Of a stretch of 64,000 nt of DNA, positions 11,601-22,499 are shown in pieces. The stretch lies in contig CM038222.1 of assembly GCA_021442155.1 (NCBI GenBank), positions 111,479,121 to 111,543,120 of the forward strand. The letters run 5' to 3'. Every line of letters starts with the position of its first letter. Within the stretch, counting starts at the first letter, position 1. This DNA is from Cymbidium sinense. Lineage: Eukaryota; Streptophyta; Magnoliopsida; Asparagales; Orchidaceae. The notes below the pieces were generated by a model. It had not been told where the DNA came from. It saw only the letters and a list, made by a program, of their open reading frames with translations, and did no database searches. The translations under genes were made by a program, and so were the position numbers.

Positions 11601-12990
11601 GATATGATGGTAGTAGAGGATGCTTGTATCATAACCACTGAGTTCACTTCTCTAGATTGTAACTACTTTTATGCTCGCCTTCTTAGAGGACTCACCATCG
11701 ACTCTAAAGATGGCATGTATGTCTCTAATAATGTGAACAATGTGTGCGAGTACAAGCTTATTACTAGCTTCAACACCTTTTTTATCTTTCATCCAAATGA
11801 ACTTCTTAAGCTTTAACACTTTTATCAACTCATCCACTAAACTCTTTAAATGGTGACATTCCTCAATATCATGGCCATGATCATGGTGATAAGCACAATA
11901 CTTTGATCGATCATGCACTCCAATAACCTTCTTGGGTGATGGCCACTTGAAAGAATCTTTATTCTATATTGCCTCTATAAGATCAAACATTAACATTCTT
12001 AGAGGAGTCACTAGAGTGGGTTGCATATAGTTGGGTCCTAAATAGTGAGTAGTCAGGTTTCTAAAGCCTTGCCTTGGTACTTCTAGCTTCTTTCTCCTAT
12101 CTATTCTCCACCTTTGATAACTTTATGTGGGTTATTGCATTAAAGGTCTCTATAACAAGTATTTTGTCCTGGACAGTGATATTAGTTAGACCACATTATT
12201 TTACTTTTTAGTATTGACATGATTGTTTACTAGCTATAGTAGTTCGACAAGTATCTTAGGTTGTTGGAGCCCTAAGGCCTACCATAAAGGCTCCTACTTC
12301 AAGTTTTGAATGAGTGCCACTTAGGTGATTGTAGGTTTGAGATCTTTGACTTCCATCATCCTTCACTAGAAGAACATAATGAACTTTCTTAAGGACTCTC
12401 TAGGTTCTTATCTTATCTATATGAGATCTTGAGAACTCTTGAATGACTTCAGAGCATTGAAAAATTGCATGGTAAACATTTTTTGAAACCAAATGATGTA
12501 ATAACTCATAAAAACGGTGCACAAACCACCAAAGTGCTCACTCTTTCAAAGTGGAGAAGAAAAGGTTGCACTTCATGGCATCATCTAAGTTTAGTAGCGA
12601 TATGGTCGACTTGAAGTATGATATATGATCTGTGGGATATGCTTGACCTATATATGATTCAACATGCAAGATCTTAAACTCTTTAGGAGGGTGACCTTTT
12701 GCAATCTTTATAAAGAAGGCATTGGTTGGCTATGGTTGTTGCTTTTCTATACTAGTGTCAAAAGATTCATCCTTAGAATCAAATATTTTGGTTGGATGAG
12801 AGTTAGGGACCCTAGATGCATGCCTTCTTTCTCATTGAGCTCAATGAGTAGAAGATCATATGAATCTTTCATTTTCCTTTGGTTTGGACTCTTCATGGTG
12901 TTATTTTTCTATGGTTGCCTACAAAAGGCAAGTGATCTTGTTCTCCATGCCATGTAAATCCTACTGCATTGTGAATTACTAAATGACATA
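11600..12990 (-). pseudogene. gag: gag of the minus-strand Tat element (degenerate)
   Basis: The minus-strand translation shows a capsid-like stretch, with a peptide resembling the Tat capsid pattern 'YPTDHISYFKS...' followed by a Trp-rich segment, near 12400-12660. After it comes the nucleic-acid-binding motif YCAYHHDHGHDIEECHHLK at about 11830-11900. The C..H...H..E.C spacing is the form usual in Tat-group gag proteins. Many stops (TAG, TAA) and frame changes interrupt it. Gag would package the element RNA in cytoplasmic particles; this copy cannot be translated whole. Confidence 0.75.
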
Positions 12991-13019
12991 TGGATTTTGA
13001 TTTGGGTCATGGCCATTTC

Positions 13020-13840
13020 AGCTTTTTGTAGTCCAAAAAAATTTATTATTCTTTAAGATGTCAGTGATAAGAGCTATAATGGCACTAAAGTCTCTAATAA
13101 ACTTTTTATAAAAGGTGGCTAATCCATAAAAGATTTTGGACTAGGCTAGTCTATAATAGCTCTAATTTTATTGGTTCTACTTTTGTCCATAAATAGGCAT
13201 GATGAATCCTTAGAAAATAACTGTAGGCTAACAGAAGAAATACTTCTTAAGATTGACATATAATTCTGCCGCTCTTAGTTTTTGAAAATCACCTTAAGTG
13301 ATGTAATGTGATGATTCATTTAGGACTATAGATAAGGATATCATCCAAATAGATCACAAGAAAATGACTAATAAAATATTTCAGGATAGTATTCATCAAT
13401 CTCATGAACATATTAGGCATATTTAAAAATCCAAATGACATAACTAATAATTCATAAAGACCATTAAGTGTTTTGAAAGCTATCTTTCATTCATCATCTG
13501 GTCTAATTCTTATCTAGTGATATCCACTTTTCAAATCAATCATAGAACGTCATCTAATCTAGGCAAGAGAAATCTATATTTTATCATGATCTTATTTACT
13601 TTTTTACTGTCAACACACGTTCTCTATGTTCATCTTTCTTAGGGTTTAAAAGGGCTACTACTACAAGGGACTAAGACTTTCTTGAATAAAACTCTTCTTT
13701 AGAGTTTTTCTACTTATCATTTTAATTCTATATGTTTGGTTTGATTCATCTTATAATGTAGCAAATTAAGTATCTGTGATCCAGGGATCAAGTTTGTAGC
13801 ATGTTGTACATCCATTAATGGTGGTAATTCATCAAGTAAA
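13020..13840 (-). pseudogene. pol: chromovirus reverse transcriptase
   Basis: Minus-strand blocks run in order: the DLVPGS-like entry NLIPGSQ near 13790, a YRFLLPRLDD-like block near 13560-13600, the KTLNGLYE...MSFGF block near 13440-13480, and an intact catalytic LVIYLDDILIYS at about 13332-13357. [20 protein letters not shown] connection block lies near 13110-13150, then KFFWTT at about 13040. Stops interrupt it. The catalytic Asp pair is retained, unlike both Tat copies in this window. Confidence 0.85.
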
Positions 13841-14599
13841 TCTTCAAGAATCAAAGTAGTGAATTTAGATAATAGATCTAAGTCCACAACAAGTATATGG
13901 TGTCCCTTGGTATTAAAAACTTCATGAAAGTGTAAGATAAATAGAGAGGTAGGATCAGTGAATTCTCTAACTAAGCATCTAAACCTTAAGCTTATGGCTT
14001 GAATTTTAAGAAATTAACACATATTAAAAATTTAGATTAGATGCATTCTTCCAATAGTTAGATGGTGATAACATGATCAACTAAAGGTTCACGTCTTTCT
14101 TTTGGTTCGGCTAGGGTTATAATTCAAAATTGGGTTTATGTGGAGGTATTGAATATGTGGGGGGTATAATTGGCCTATTTTTACTGGGCTTTATGGGGAA
14201 CAACTTAATCATCTTTTCATTATACTTGAATACATAAGTATTTACACAACCATAATGAATTACATTTAAATCATAGAGTTAAGGTCTCCCTAATAGTATA
14301 TGTGTGATTTCCATTAGAAGAACATCACACTAGATTTAGTCCACATACCTACCTTTGGAATAAGATATCTATTTGTGATAGGTAGGGATGGGTGATTAAA
14401 CTAACGAACATGAAACGGACCTGCATGCAGTTCAATCTTCAGGTTTGTTCTAATGATAACATAGGTTGATACAACATTCATAACATTACCTCCATTAATT
14501 ACTAGTTTACACCTCTTTTCTTTACATAAGATATACATTGAGGAAATATTTTACCTCCTTCAGTTCTATTATTCCGTAAAAGTAGTCATACACCATATA
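13841..14599 (-). other. gag-RT linker of the chromovirus, protease not resolved
   Basis: By position this should hold the aspartic protease. I did not find a convincing D-S/T-G motif in the decayed frames. Confidence 0.3.
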
Positions 14600-15690
14600 A
14601 TTGACTTTGAATTATCTCTAATAGGATCTACTTCTTCATCCAATAAAGGTGTATCACCATATATCTCTTCAATATCCTCTCCTTCTAAATATTCTAATTC
14701 ATCTAAGAACATGATTTTGGCTCTACACTAATTCTGCATATGTCCTTTATTATGACATTTAAAGCACATTATCTCTTCTTATATTTATAGAAGTACTTTT
14801 TGTAGAGGTCATGTGTGATTAGTTACTAGCAGTGGAAGGGTTAGGTTTAGTAGTATATTTGTAATGTTAAGATGTGGATGGATATTTATATGACATTTGA
14901 ACCTTCAACTTGGATGTGGATGTAGCTTTCTTATGCTTCTCTAGGAGTAAAGCGTAGTGAAAAGTATCTTCTAAGGATTTGGGATCATGAAGCTATATCT
15001 CTTTCCTAATATATTTTTTTAGGTCAATGACAAACTTATTGGCTAACTGCCATTCCTGATTAGTGTAGTGTGTCCATGTTACCAAGTCCTCAATTGTATT
15101 CATGTATTCCACTATTCACATGCTTTCTTATTTAAGGATTGTTAATTATCATGGAGCTTCTTATCATGGTTTCTAAGACAATATTTAGCCCTTAGCATCT
15201 ATTTCATTTCAACCCATCTCATAAAATATCTTCCAGACCTCTTCTTCTTTGCTAAAATATTATTCAAATAAACTTTGGCATGACCCACCAACTTTATTTT
15301 TGTAAATGTGGTTCTATAATAGTCATCCATATGGTACAAAATTAAAGAACTCATTTATTTGGGTAAGCTAATCTAGGAATTTATTTTAGTTTTGAACACC
15401 ATCACACATTGTGGATTCTATCTTAACTTGTTTAGTTGGTTCATATATGGTTTTATGGACCCTAAAATGGTCTTGCCTATGGATATTCCTCATGTTTGGC
15501 CTTCTCGCAGGATACTCATATTTAGGAAGTTCAATATTTTGCCCTTTTATGGGTTCTAAGTCATCCAAACATGGGATGGTCAATGGGGTTTTAATACTAG
15601 TACTTAAAGTTTTAACATGTACAGCTAGGTTCATAAGACCATTTTAGTTAAGTCTTTTAATTAGTCCAAGCTAACAGATTTGGGTGACAT
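14600..15690 (-). pseudogene. gag: chromovirus gag with CCHC zinc knuckle
   Basis: The frame probably opens with MSPKSV near 15690. A clear open stretch covers 15634-15386. The zinc knuckle at about 14768-14727 reads CFKCHNKGHMQN, then a TAG, then C. This keeps the CX2CX4HX4C spacing with a stop inside the last gap. Many other stops are present. Gag forms the particle and binds RNA; this copy is dead. Confidence 0.75.
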
Positions 15691-16206
15691 GATTTGAGAA
15701 AAGAAATATAAGTATGATACTCTAAATGAAATTTTAAATATGTATTATGTGAACTAAATTTGACATAATGAGATGCATTAAGTTTAAATGATTAACTTTC
15801 AATTAACACAAATTAGCTTTTGGATACCACAAAACTTTAAGTAAACATGCAAAAGAGACAATCACAATGACTTTAAGGATATGAGTTCAATTTTTATAAA
15901 AGGTTTGCATCTTAGGTCTGGCTATCTATTGTGAACTCTCTATTACTCAAGTGGTCAGTTAAGTACCATAGTTTATAAACAGGGTTTAGGTAGGGAAAGG
16001 CTAGGCTTTTTAAATGGAGAAAACTAATTGTTTAAAAGAAAAAATGCTCATAGAATTTCCTATCACATGAGTATAGCTTGAGTTTATCAAGTGAAATCAC
16101 TAAAATCTAGAAAAGAAAATTATACAAAATCAAAACTACATAACTAACATTGCTTAGATTTAATATAAAACACTTATAAGCCCTTTTTCATGACTCCAAA
16201 ACCTGG

Positions 16207-16218
16207 GCTTTGATACCA
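16207..16218 (-). other. primer binding site, tRNA-iMet type
   Basis: The minus strand reads TGGTATCAAAGC. The classical initiator-Met site is TGGTATCAGAGC, so there is one mismatch. It lies three bases inside the LTR end at 16222 and fixes the orientation of the element. Confidence 0.85.
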
Positions 16219-16221
16219 AAA

Positions 16222-16830
16222 TGATGTTGCAGTAATAAGTCACAGTAGAGGGAGAGTGTTTTGGATATTCCACACACCAAAGTGAATGAGATGTGAGAAG
16301 CTTTACTCACTAAAGTAGAACTATGGTGAGATATAACTAAATCCCATGGATGGTCAGCCAATAAGCTCCAACCTGAGTACTTTTACTCCAATTCTTCACA
16401 CAAATAATATAAAAGTCCTCTATTAAACTAAAATAAACATTTATAGAAGTTATAATACTCCATGGATGGGTCCTATTAGAAAATAATCATTGGAAAAATT
16501 ATCACAACTCAAAACCAGTTGTCTTGCGGCACTAAAGTGCCATAGGCCAGTGCCTAGGCACTAGCTTCTCCATCCAAACACTACATAAGGGATTAACAGT
16601 AGTGCCATAGTGCTAAATAAATAGCTCCTAGGTGCCATACTGCTAATGCACTTTTAACACTTAAACACTCAATGATCTCAGTCACAACTCTCACACAACA
16701 CTTAAAAACATGACTAATACATCCTTTAACATATAGCACAACACATGACACAAATATAAAATATGACAACACATAAACCACAATATAAGGCTTATAGGGT
16801 TTAGTTTTTGGATTGGGATGTGCTACATCA
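16222..16830 (-). mobile_element. 5' LTR of the chromovirus (609 bp)
   Basis: Read on the minus strand it starts TGATGTAGCACATCCC and ends TTACTGCAACATCA, giving a 6-bp terminal inverted repeat TGATGT/ACATCA. The inner end is next to the primer site. Outside the outer end lies TAAAG (16831-16835), the presumed target duplication; its partner is lost with the 3' half. Confidence 0.75.
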
Positions 16831-16890
16831 TAAAGTGAGGTTCATGTTTTAGGTTTGTTTAAATAAGTGGACAAGTAGAAATAACATTTA

Positions 16891-16958
16891 TGGTGTTTAA
16901 ATATGTAATATGACACCACGCAGATCATAAGGGTACTTATTTAAATGATCGAGTATAA
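16891..16958 (-). mobile_element. 3'-terminal fragment of an opposite-strand giant LTR
   Basis: The minus strand reads AATAAGTACCC-TATGATCTGCGTGGTGTCA...AAACACCA, matching the last 70 bases of LTR-1 and LTR-4. It is cut at 16958/16959, where LTR-2 begins with TGTTG in the other direction. So the host element inserted into an older LTR of the same superfamily. The rest of that LTR should lie beyond the far end of the host, outside the window. Confidence 0.7.
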
Positions 16959-18401
16959 TGTTGTCTTTATTTTTGGATGAGGTTAACATTTCTTCCAAAC
17001 ACAATAATTAGGACTTCTAATCCTAAATTAGAATTCTTCTAACTAAGAACCTAGGACACTACACTTAGTGAACAAATGAATCTTCTTTGGATTGATCTAA
17101 CTTAAAGGGTTTAGTTAGATTCAACCCAAAAATATACACCACTCCAAATTTGAAATTAATTTAACTTAAATTAAGGTTTAATTAGGGAACTAAACCTAAT
17201 TAACTTAATTAAGCTAAGAACCCTATAAACCTAAGGAAATTCACATTAAATCTAAATAAACATAAATCAAATGAAATTAAAAGTATGAAACCAAGACATG
17301 AAATTAAATATATCCAAACCAAAGGTAAAAAATTGGTCAACCCTTTTGACATGGGTTGGACTTATGTGGGTCCCACCAATTTAAAGGTAAACCACCAAAA
17401 ATTGACCAAATAAAAGCATTCTAAAGGGTTTAGATGATGGTATGAACTTATAAAAAAAATATAAGTCTAATGTGGCCTTAATTAGGCTAATTAGGTCATT
17501 TGACCTAAATGGTCCTAAATGGATCTTATTGGGTTCAAACCCAAATCAAACTCAAATCAACCCAAATCAATTGTCCAAAATCATTTGAAAATAATTATTG
17601 AACATAAACCAACCGATTATTTGGTTTACTTTGGCCAATTTGATCATTTGACCCAACTGAACCCAAACTTAGCCCATTAAGCCCAATTTGGGTCAAATGG
17701 GTTCAAATTGAAATGAAATTGAAATAAAATTAAACTAATCACTCTAAATAATATCACCTATGTGATTACACATAATTGGAGTTTGAACATAATTTAATTG
17801 AGCTAAAAATGGTCACTGGACCTAAATGGATTCAAACTTAACCCAAAATTTACCCATAAGACCAACTTGTGTCAAATCGAATTTCAAGCTTTAAACAAAT
17901 GAAATTGTTTGATCTAATGCATTCCAAATTGCTTGAATTAAACTAATTAACAATTAAATACATTATAGTTTAGTCAAATAAACCATATGACTCAATTAAG
18001 TTAAACCTAACTCCACTTGAATCAAAATGAACTAAACACAAAATAAGCAATGATAAACTTTAAATTTTATAGAACTTTTTATTAAAAAGTTTATTAATGA
18101 TTAAGTGAATATAATTGAAGCATTGATTTAGAGCTAATCCATCAAGTAAAGTAACTTAGATCAAGATAATTAAAAAAAATCTTTAAGTGGCATAATTCAA
18201 AAATTTTTTGAATCTAATCTCCTAGCGATGCAATCAAAACCTTCCCAAATTGAATTAGTGTTGATTTCCAGCCAACATTAATCCATTTAATCAAATCCAA
18301 ATAGATCCAAAGCAATAGAATATGCCATGGCAAAGAGAAAATGCATAGAGAGAAAACCCAATGAATCAAATTAACTCACGTGCACTACCCTTTTGACGTA
18401 G

Positions 18402-18457
18402 GATCCACGTGGATCGCATGAGGCCCAATGGCATGGCACCGCGTGGAAAGCGGTGCC
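18402..18457. repeat. palindrome with G-box, then a GC-rich hairpin, in LTR-2
   Basis: GATCCACGTGGATC (18402-18415) is a perfect 14-bp palindrome around CACGTG, the G-box core. At 18435-18457 GGCACCGC and GCGGTGCC form a perfect 8-bp stem with a 7-base loop. The matching zones of the other LTRs (near 3960, 24530, 43190, 52870 and 61890) are also GC-rich with GGTGCCATG-like or GGCGCC text, though less regular. A role in LTR regulation is possible but not shown. Confidence 0.7.
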
Positions 18458-20589
18458 TTGTGGATCTAACATGCTTAAACAAAAATAAGGGTTTTCTAAA
18501 ATAAAAAATTAAGGAAAAGTTCCTGGAAATTCAAAAAATTATAAAGAATTAAAAATAAATCTAAAAATTACAAACTTGGGTTCAATGGATTCCTCTTGAT
18601 GAGAGGAATCCATTAAAATAAAAAAACCACATATTTAGTGAGTAATAAATCTTCTTATTTAAATTTTAAACCTTAAACCATAATTTTTATAAAACAAATT
18701 AAAAATAAATGAAATGAATTATGAAAAATGGACAAATAAACTTAAAACATCAAAACACATTCTAAAGAGCATAAATAAATCACTAAAAGCCACTGAAACC
18801 TAATGAATTACAAAATAACTCAATTTGGCCATTAATTAAATTAATTAATTAAATTAATCAATCTAAACTTAAATAAATCATAATAAATCAACTATAACCC
18901 AAACAATTATGAATAAACTCTACACAAAAACATCTTCGAGTGGGGAATCTTAAAAATAAATCCTTAAATATTCCTCATTAAATTTGGCTTAATTTAAGTT
19001 TTAATAAAATAATTAAAATTATAATTAATCCCAAATCACTCATCTGATTAAAGAGAAATTTTAGGGAACTTAAATTGGCAAGAAATCATACTTGCCATAA
19101 ACATTTCATACTCAGTTGACCTCTTGATTAAGAATTTTTTAATTTCTACTTGTCTAGGTAAATTTAATGGAAATAATAAATCAAAAAAATCACAAAAAAT
19201 ATAAAGTCCATAATATAAACTTAAAACATCATAATTAACTTCAAAATACTTGAAGAAAAATGTCCAAGTACTCTTAGAGAAAAGGAACTTAATTAATCAT
19301 ATAATTAACCATAAGCTAACATTTAAGAATAATTGAAAATATGGAATTTAATTACACTCAATAATTAATAATCAATTAAATCATGATAAACCCAATGATA
19401 AACTAAAATATAAAACTCATTAACCTTTGAACTTTATAATCTATCAACATATGAATACATTAAGGCCATTTAGATTAAGGAATAAAGTGGCTACAAAAGT
19501 TTAATTGAACTTAAAGTGACATAAGAGTTAAAATAACCGAGGGTAAGTTTAGTGCACATAAAAAATAACCATTCCTTAAACTTCTTAGATCATGGTTAAT
19601 AAGGGTAATCACATTATACCAAATGATAAAAAGAACTTTTTTTTTAAATAACATAATTATCATTCCCTTTAAGTTAATTAAAATGAATTGAATTATTCCA
19701 TAGTACATAACTTGGAATCAACTATATTAATCTAAGTTCACTAATAAGTTTTAGAAAATCTAATGAAATTAATAACTTGAAATAAGAAAAATCAAAAATA
19801 AAATAAAATTTGAATAATCAATTCAAAATGATACAAATTATACAAATGGGTCATATAATTGAAACATAATAAATTGCATAATATTAAAGTTAAGATTGAA
19901 TGTAAGTTTACTTAAGTTAATAAATATCAACCAAATGAACAAATGAAATTAACTTGGAAAATAAACATGATAAATACAAACAAATGTAATAAGTAAATTA
20001 AATCATCCTAAAATTAAATGAACAAAAATAAACAAATAAAATGAATTTAATTTAATGAAACATAAAGATGAAAGATATAATATTTGGTTAAATAAAATCA
20101 AACATAAAGGTTTAACCTAAACTAAAATAAAACAACACTAATGAACACACATTAAATAAAAATAAATATCAAATATGAACATTAACAAAAGAAATGAAGA
20201 ATAAATCAAATCAAAATAATAATTAAAAGAAGAACCAAATTTTAAAAAATGAAAATTATAAACTTAATTCAAATCAAATAATCTAAATAAATCTATAAGG
20301 AATTAATTAAGATACTTAAGATCTTAGTTAGACCTTTAAGATGAATCTTCATCTTAGAATGAAGGTTTCATTCTATTAGGATTTAGGATGTTCAATAAGA
20401 TGGGTTCCACCCAAAATGGAATCTATTTTATTCTTCATTCTTGAAAACTTAAAACTACACTTTAACATAAAAATGAAAGCGAAATCATAAAATCATAAAA
20501 TTATTTAAATTGAAATTACCCATGATAAATTAAACCAATTTTAAAACTAAAAGAAGTTAAAAGAATCATAATAATAATTTTGATAATTA

Positions 20590-20690
20590 GCCACATATGG
20601 TATATAGTTTGGACACCCCCAAGATCGCATGACTACTGGTCGAAGGAGGTCTTGATACTTTGAATCTGTGGTATAAAAATGACATATACT
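20590..20690 (+). repeat. U3 repeat block, single copy (LTR-2)
   Basis: TATATAGTTTGGACACCCCCAA...CGAAGGAGGTCTTGAT...GACATATACTT matches the block that is repeated in LTR-1, -3, -4 and -5. Only one copy is visible here. Confidence 0.65.
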
Positions 20691-21487
20691 TATGAAGCAA
20701 AATTATAAAAGTTAAAAAAGTTTAAAAATCCTATTAAAATTTGGAAACCCAAATTGAGACTTGAAACTAAAATGGCCTAGCAATGTCTTGCCACACAAAC
20801 CCGCATTCTTCATACACTAGATCATTAGGTCATAGACCCTAAACTTAGGTTAGGGTGTTCTATGATATTTCATGATGTTGTAATGATGTGCTGTGAAATG
20901 TATTTTTATTATTTTGTGGTGTATTATTTTAGACTATATGGCTAAGATTAATTACCATTAGTCTAGATGGTAAGATGCTATTTTTAGAATTAACATTATC
21001 TTTTGCGGAGGGTGGGGCTGTGCTAAAAGGGGCAAGTGTAAAATAAATTTTAAATTATTATTTGCTTGTAAGTGCTAAGTAGTCCTTTAGCATAGTGCAA
21101 TAGGATAGCTAGGAGTGGCAAGAAGTGAATGCTAAGCCCATATGTATGTAAAATATAATTGTTGTGTTATGTTTGTATTTTTTTTCATTTGTTTTGCAAA
21201 GCTTAGGATTTATGTTTGAATTAGAAATGTAATTTGAGCTTAGAATTAGGTTAGGATCTTTGGAGCCTATGATTAGCAGAAGCTGACCTTACCAGCAGAT
21301 GGGTGTAGATGTCCCCTATGAAGTTCAATGGAGGTGTCTGAAGAAGGAGAGGAGCCTAGAAAGAAGACCCATAGATCTAGACTTGTAGTTTTAGGCTAGG
21401 TTGGATATTGACAGAGCTCGACTGCCCATTTTATCTTTCTTTTGGGGTGTAAAGCGGTACATGGTCGCATTGACCAATTAATTTTTA

Positions 21488-21915
21488 CTGCTACATCCAA
21501 GATTAGCTTTTCTGTGGATAGCAGCAGGTTTCCTGATGGCTTTGTCATCAAGTTTGGAGCTGGATTTGAGAACTTAAACATCATAGCAAATTGAGTGACA
21601 TTAGCTCTTGTTGATAAGATGGCTATTGAAAATAAACAACCCATTATAGTGTTCTCTAGTGCACCTTAACCCACCCTTGCTGAAGGCAGGAAAGTTACTA
21701 CCGAGGTCATTGAGAAGGTTTAGATGGGTCTTACTCATATGAAAATCAAGCTGCCCACTCTAGAGGCATTTCCTACTCACTTTCTTTTTAGTACCATCGA
21801 GGTTGGGTCTACTTCTAAGCCCCTTGAGATGGCAAAAATTCAGAAGAAAAATAAGGGTAGAAGACTTAAGAGGATAGCCCTCAGGTAAAGGAAACAAAAA
21901 AGAAATGTTAGACAT
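21488..21915 (+). pseudogene. host element: N-terminal extension ahead of gag, first piece
   Basis: The frame reads TSKISFSVDSSRFPDGF then VIKFGAGFENL, with a few in-frame stops, and ends in a basic segment (KIQKKNKGRRLKR). It aligns with the start of the E3 reading frame at 29543 (SSKLIFSFSPS, IIKFGLYFEYF), so it is the same protein. The role is unknown to me. Ogre elements often carry an extra open frame before gag, and this may be it. It starts exactly where LTR homology stops, with no primer site between, which shows a deletion. E3 interrupts it at 21915. Confidence 0.6.
21911..21915. repeat. left target-site duplication of E3 (GACAT)
   Basis: GACAT sits just before the LTR-3 start. The right copy at 47374-47378 is GACTT, so four of five bases match, as expected for an old insertion. 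Confidence 0.5.
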
Positions 21916-22499
21916 GGTTAACCTCACTTTTGGAGTGGGGATTCATCCTCTCTATACTAGACATAGGGATTTCCTATACACTAGAATCTCCTTAGTCAAA
22001 GGACACTTCTAGTGATTAGGTTAACACTAAACCCAAGCCTAGAGACCTAAGAAAGTGTATCATAGGTTTAGGCTATAACTTATGACCAAAGGAGCCTACC
22101 TATCCTATGGCCTAACACTTGACCAATGCCTATCAACTCATGCAAATCCAACCTCAAACTAATATAATCAAACCCCAATTGGATCCTATTTCATATCCAA
22201 GATACAAGCCAAAATGTCTTGAACCCAAACTCATCTTAATCCCATAATCCAATCCTATGGATCCAACCCAAAGCCTATCCAATTAAACCAAACACAATTG
22301 AACTTCATAAAAGCACTTCAACTATTCAAAACTCCATTTCAAACTCTCTCAAAACCTACAATAAGGCTAATCAAACCAAATATGCCCAACTCAACTTAAC
22401 TTAGCCCATTTTACCTAAAGGTTCCATATGAGCCAAAAATCTAATTAAACCCAAATCAATTACAATCAAAGCCATCAATCAATCTTAAATAATTTATCA

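Larger units (their letters stand above)
7914..12990 (-). mobile_element. Tat-group Ty3/gypsy internal region (Retand/Tat-like), 5' and LTR ends missing
   Basis: Read on the minus strand, the order is gag (12990-11600), protease (11600-11097), RT (about 10930-10150), RNase H (10103-9660), archaeal-type RNase H (about 9600-9200) and integrase (about 9030-7914). This is the Tat-lineage order. Frames are broken by stops and indels throughout. The pol stop codon is at 7914-7916. LTR-1 begins only about 55 bp beyond it and is in the opposite orientation, so the element's own 3' LTR is absent. At the gag end it abuts the chromovirus fragment near 13000. I found no primer site for it. Confidence 0.85.
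13000..16830 (-). mobile_element. chromovirus-type Ty3/gypsy, 5' part only
   Basis: On the minus strand, in order: a 609-bp LTR (16830-16222), a primer site (16218-16207), gag (about 15690-14600), a gap with protease presumably inside, and RT up to the RT-RNase H connection near 13020. The RNase H, integrase and 3' LTR are missing, so about half the element has been lost at its junction with the Tat fragment near 13000. The RT signature YLDD and the tRNA-iMet primer site separate it from the giant-LTR elements. Confidence 0.8.
16959..21487 (+). mobile_element. LTR-2, 5' LTR of the host element, U5 deleted (4.5 kb left)
   Basis: The start TGTTGTCTTTATTTTTGGATGAGGTTAA matches, base by base with a few changes, the inverted start of LTR-6 (TGTTGACCTCATTTTTCGATGAGG). 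The two form one subfamily. Further shared landmarks are the TTGACC-rich zone (17340-18020), the GC-rich hairpin zone (18400-18460), a single U3 block (20590-20690) and the promoter text ACAGAGCTCGAC near 21410, where the TATA box has decayed to GGATATTG. Homology stops at about 21487 and coding sequence follows directly. Confidence 0.8.

Noticed and set aside
1710..12990. LTR-1 as the 3' LTR of the minus-strand Tat element next to it
   Set aside because: LTR-1 is in plus orientation (its start is at 1710, its promoter reads rightward), while the pol beside it is on the minus strand.
18402..18457. MITE or Helitron end
   Set aside because: The palindrome and hairpin lie within LTR-2 and are partly shared with the other LTRs. 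No flanking TA/TAA duplication or CTRR end was seen.
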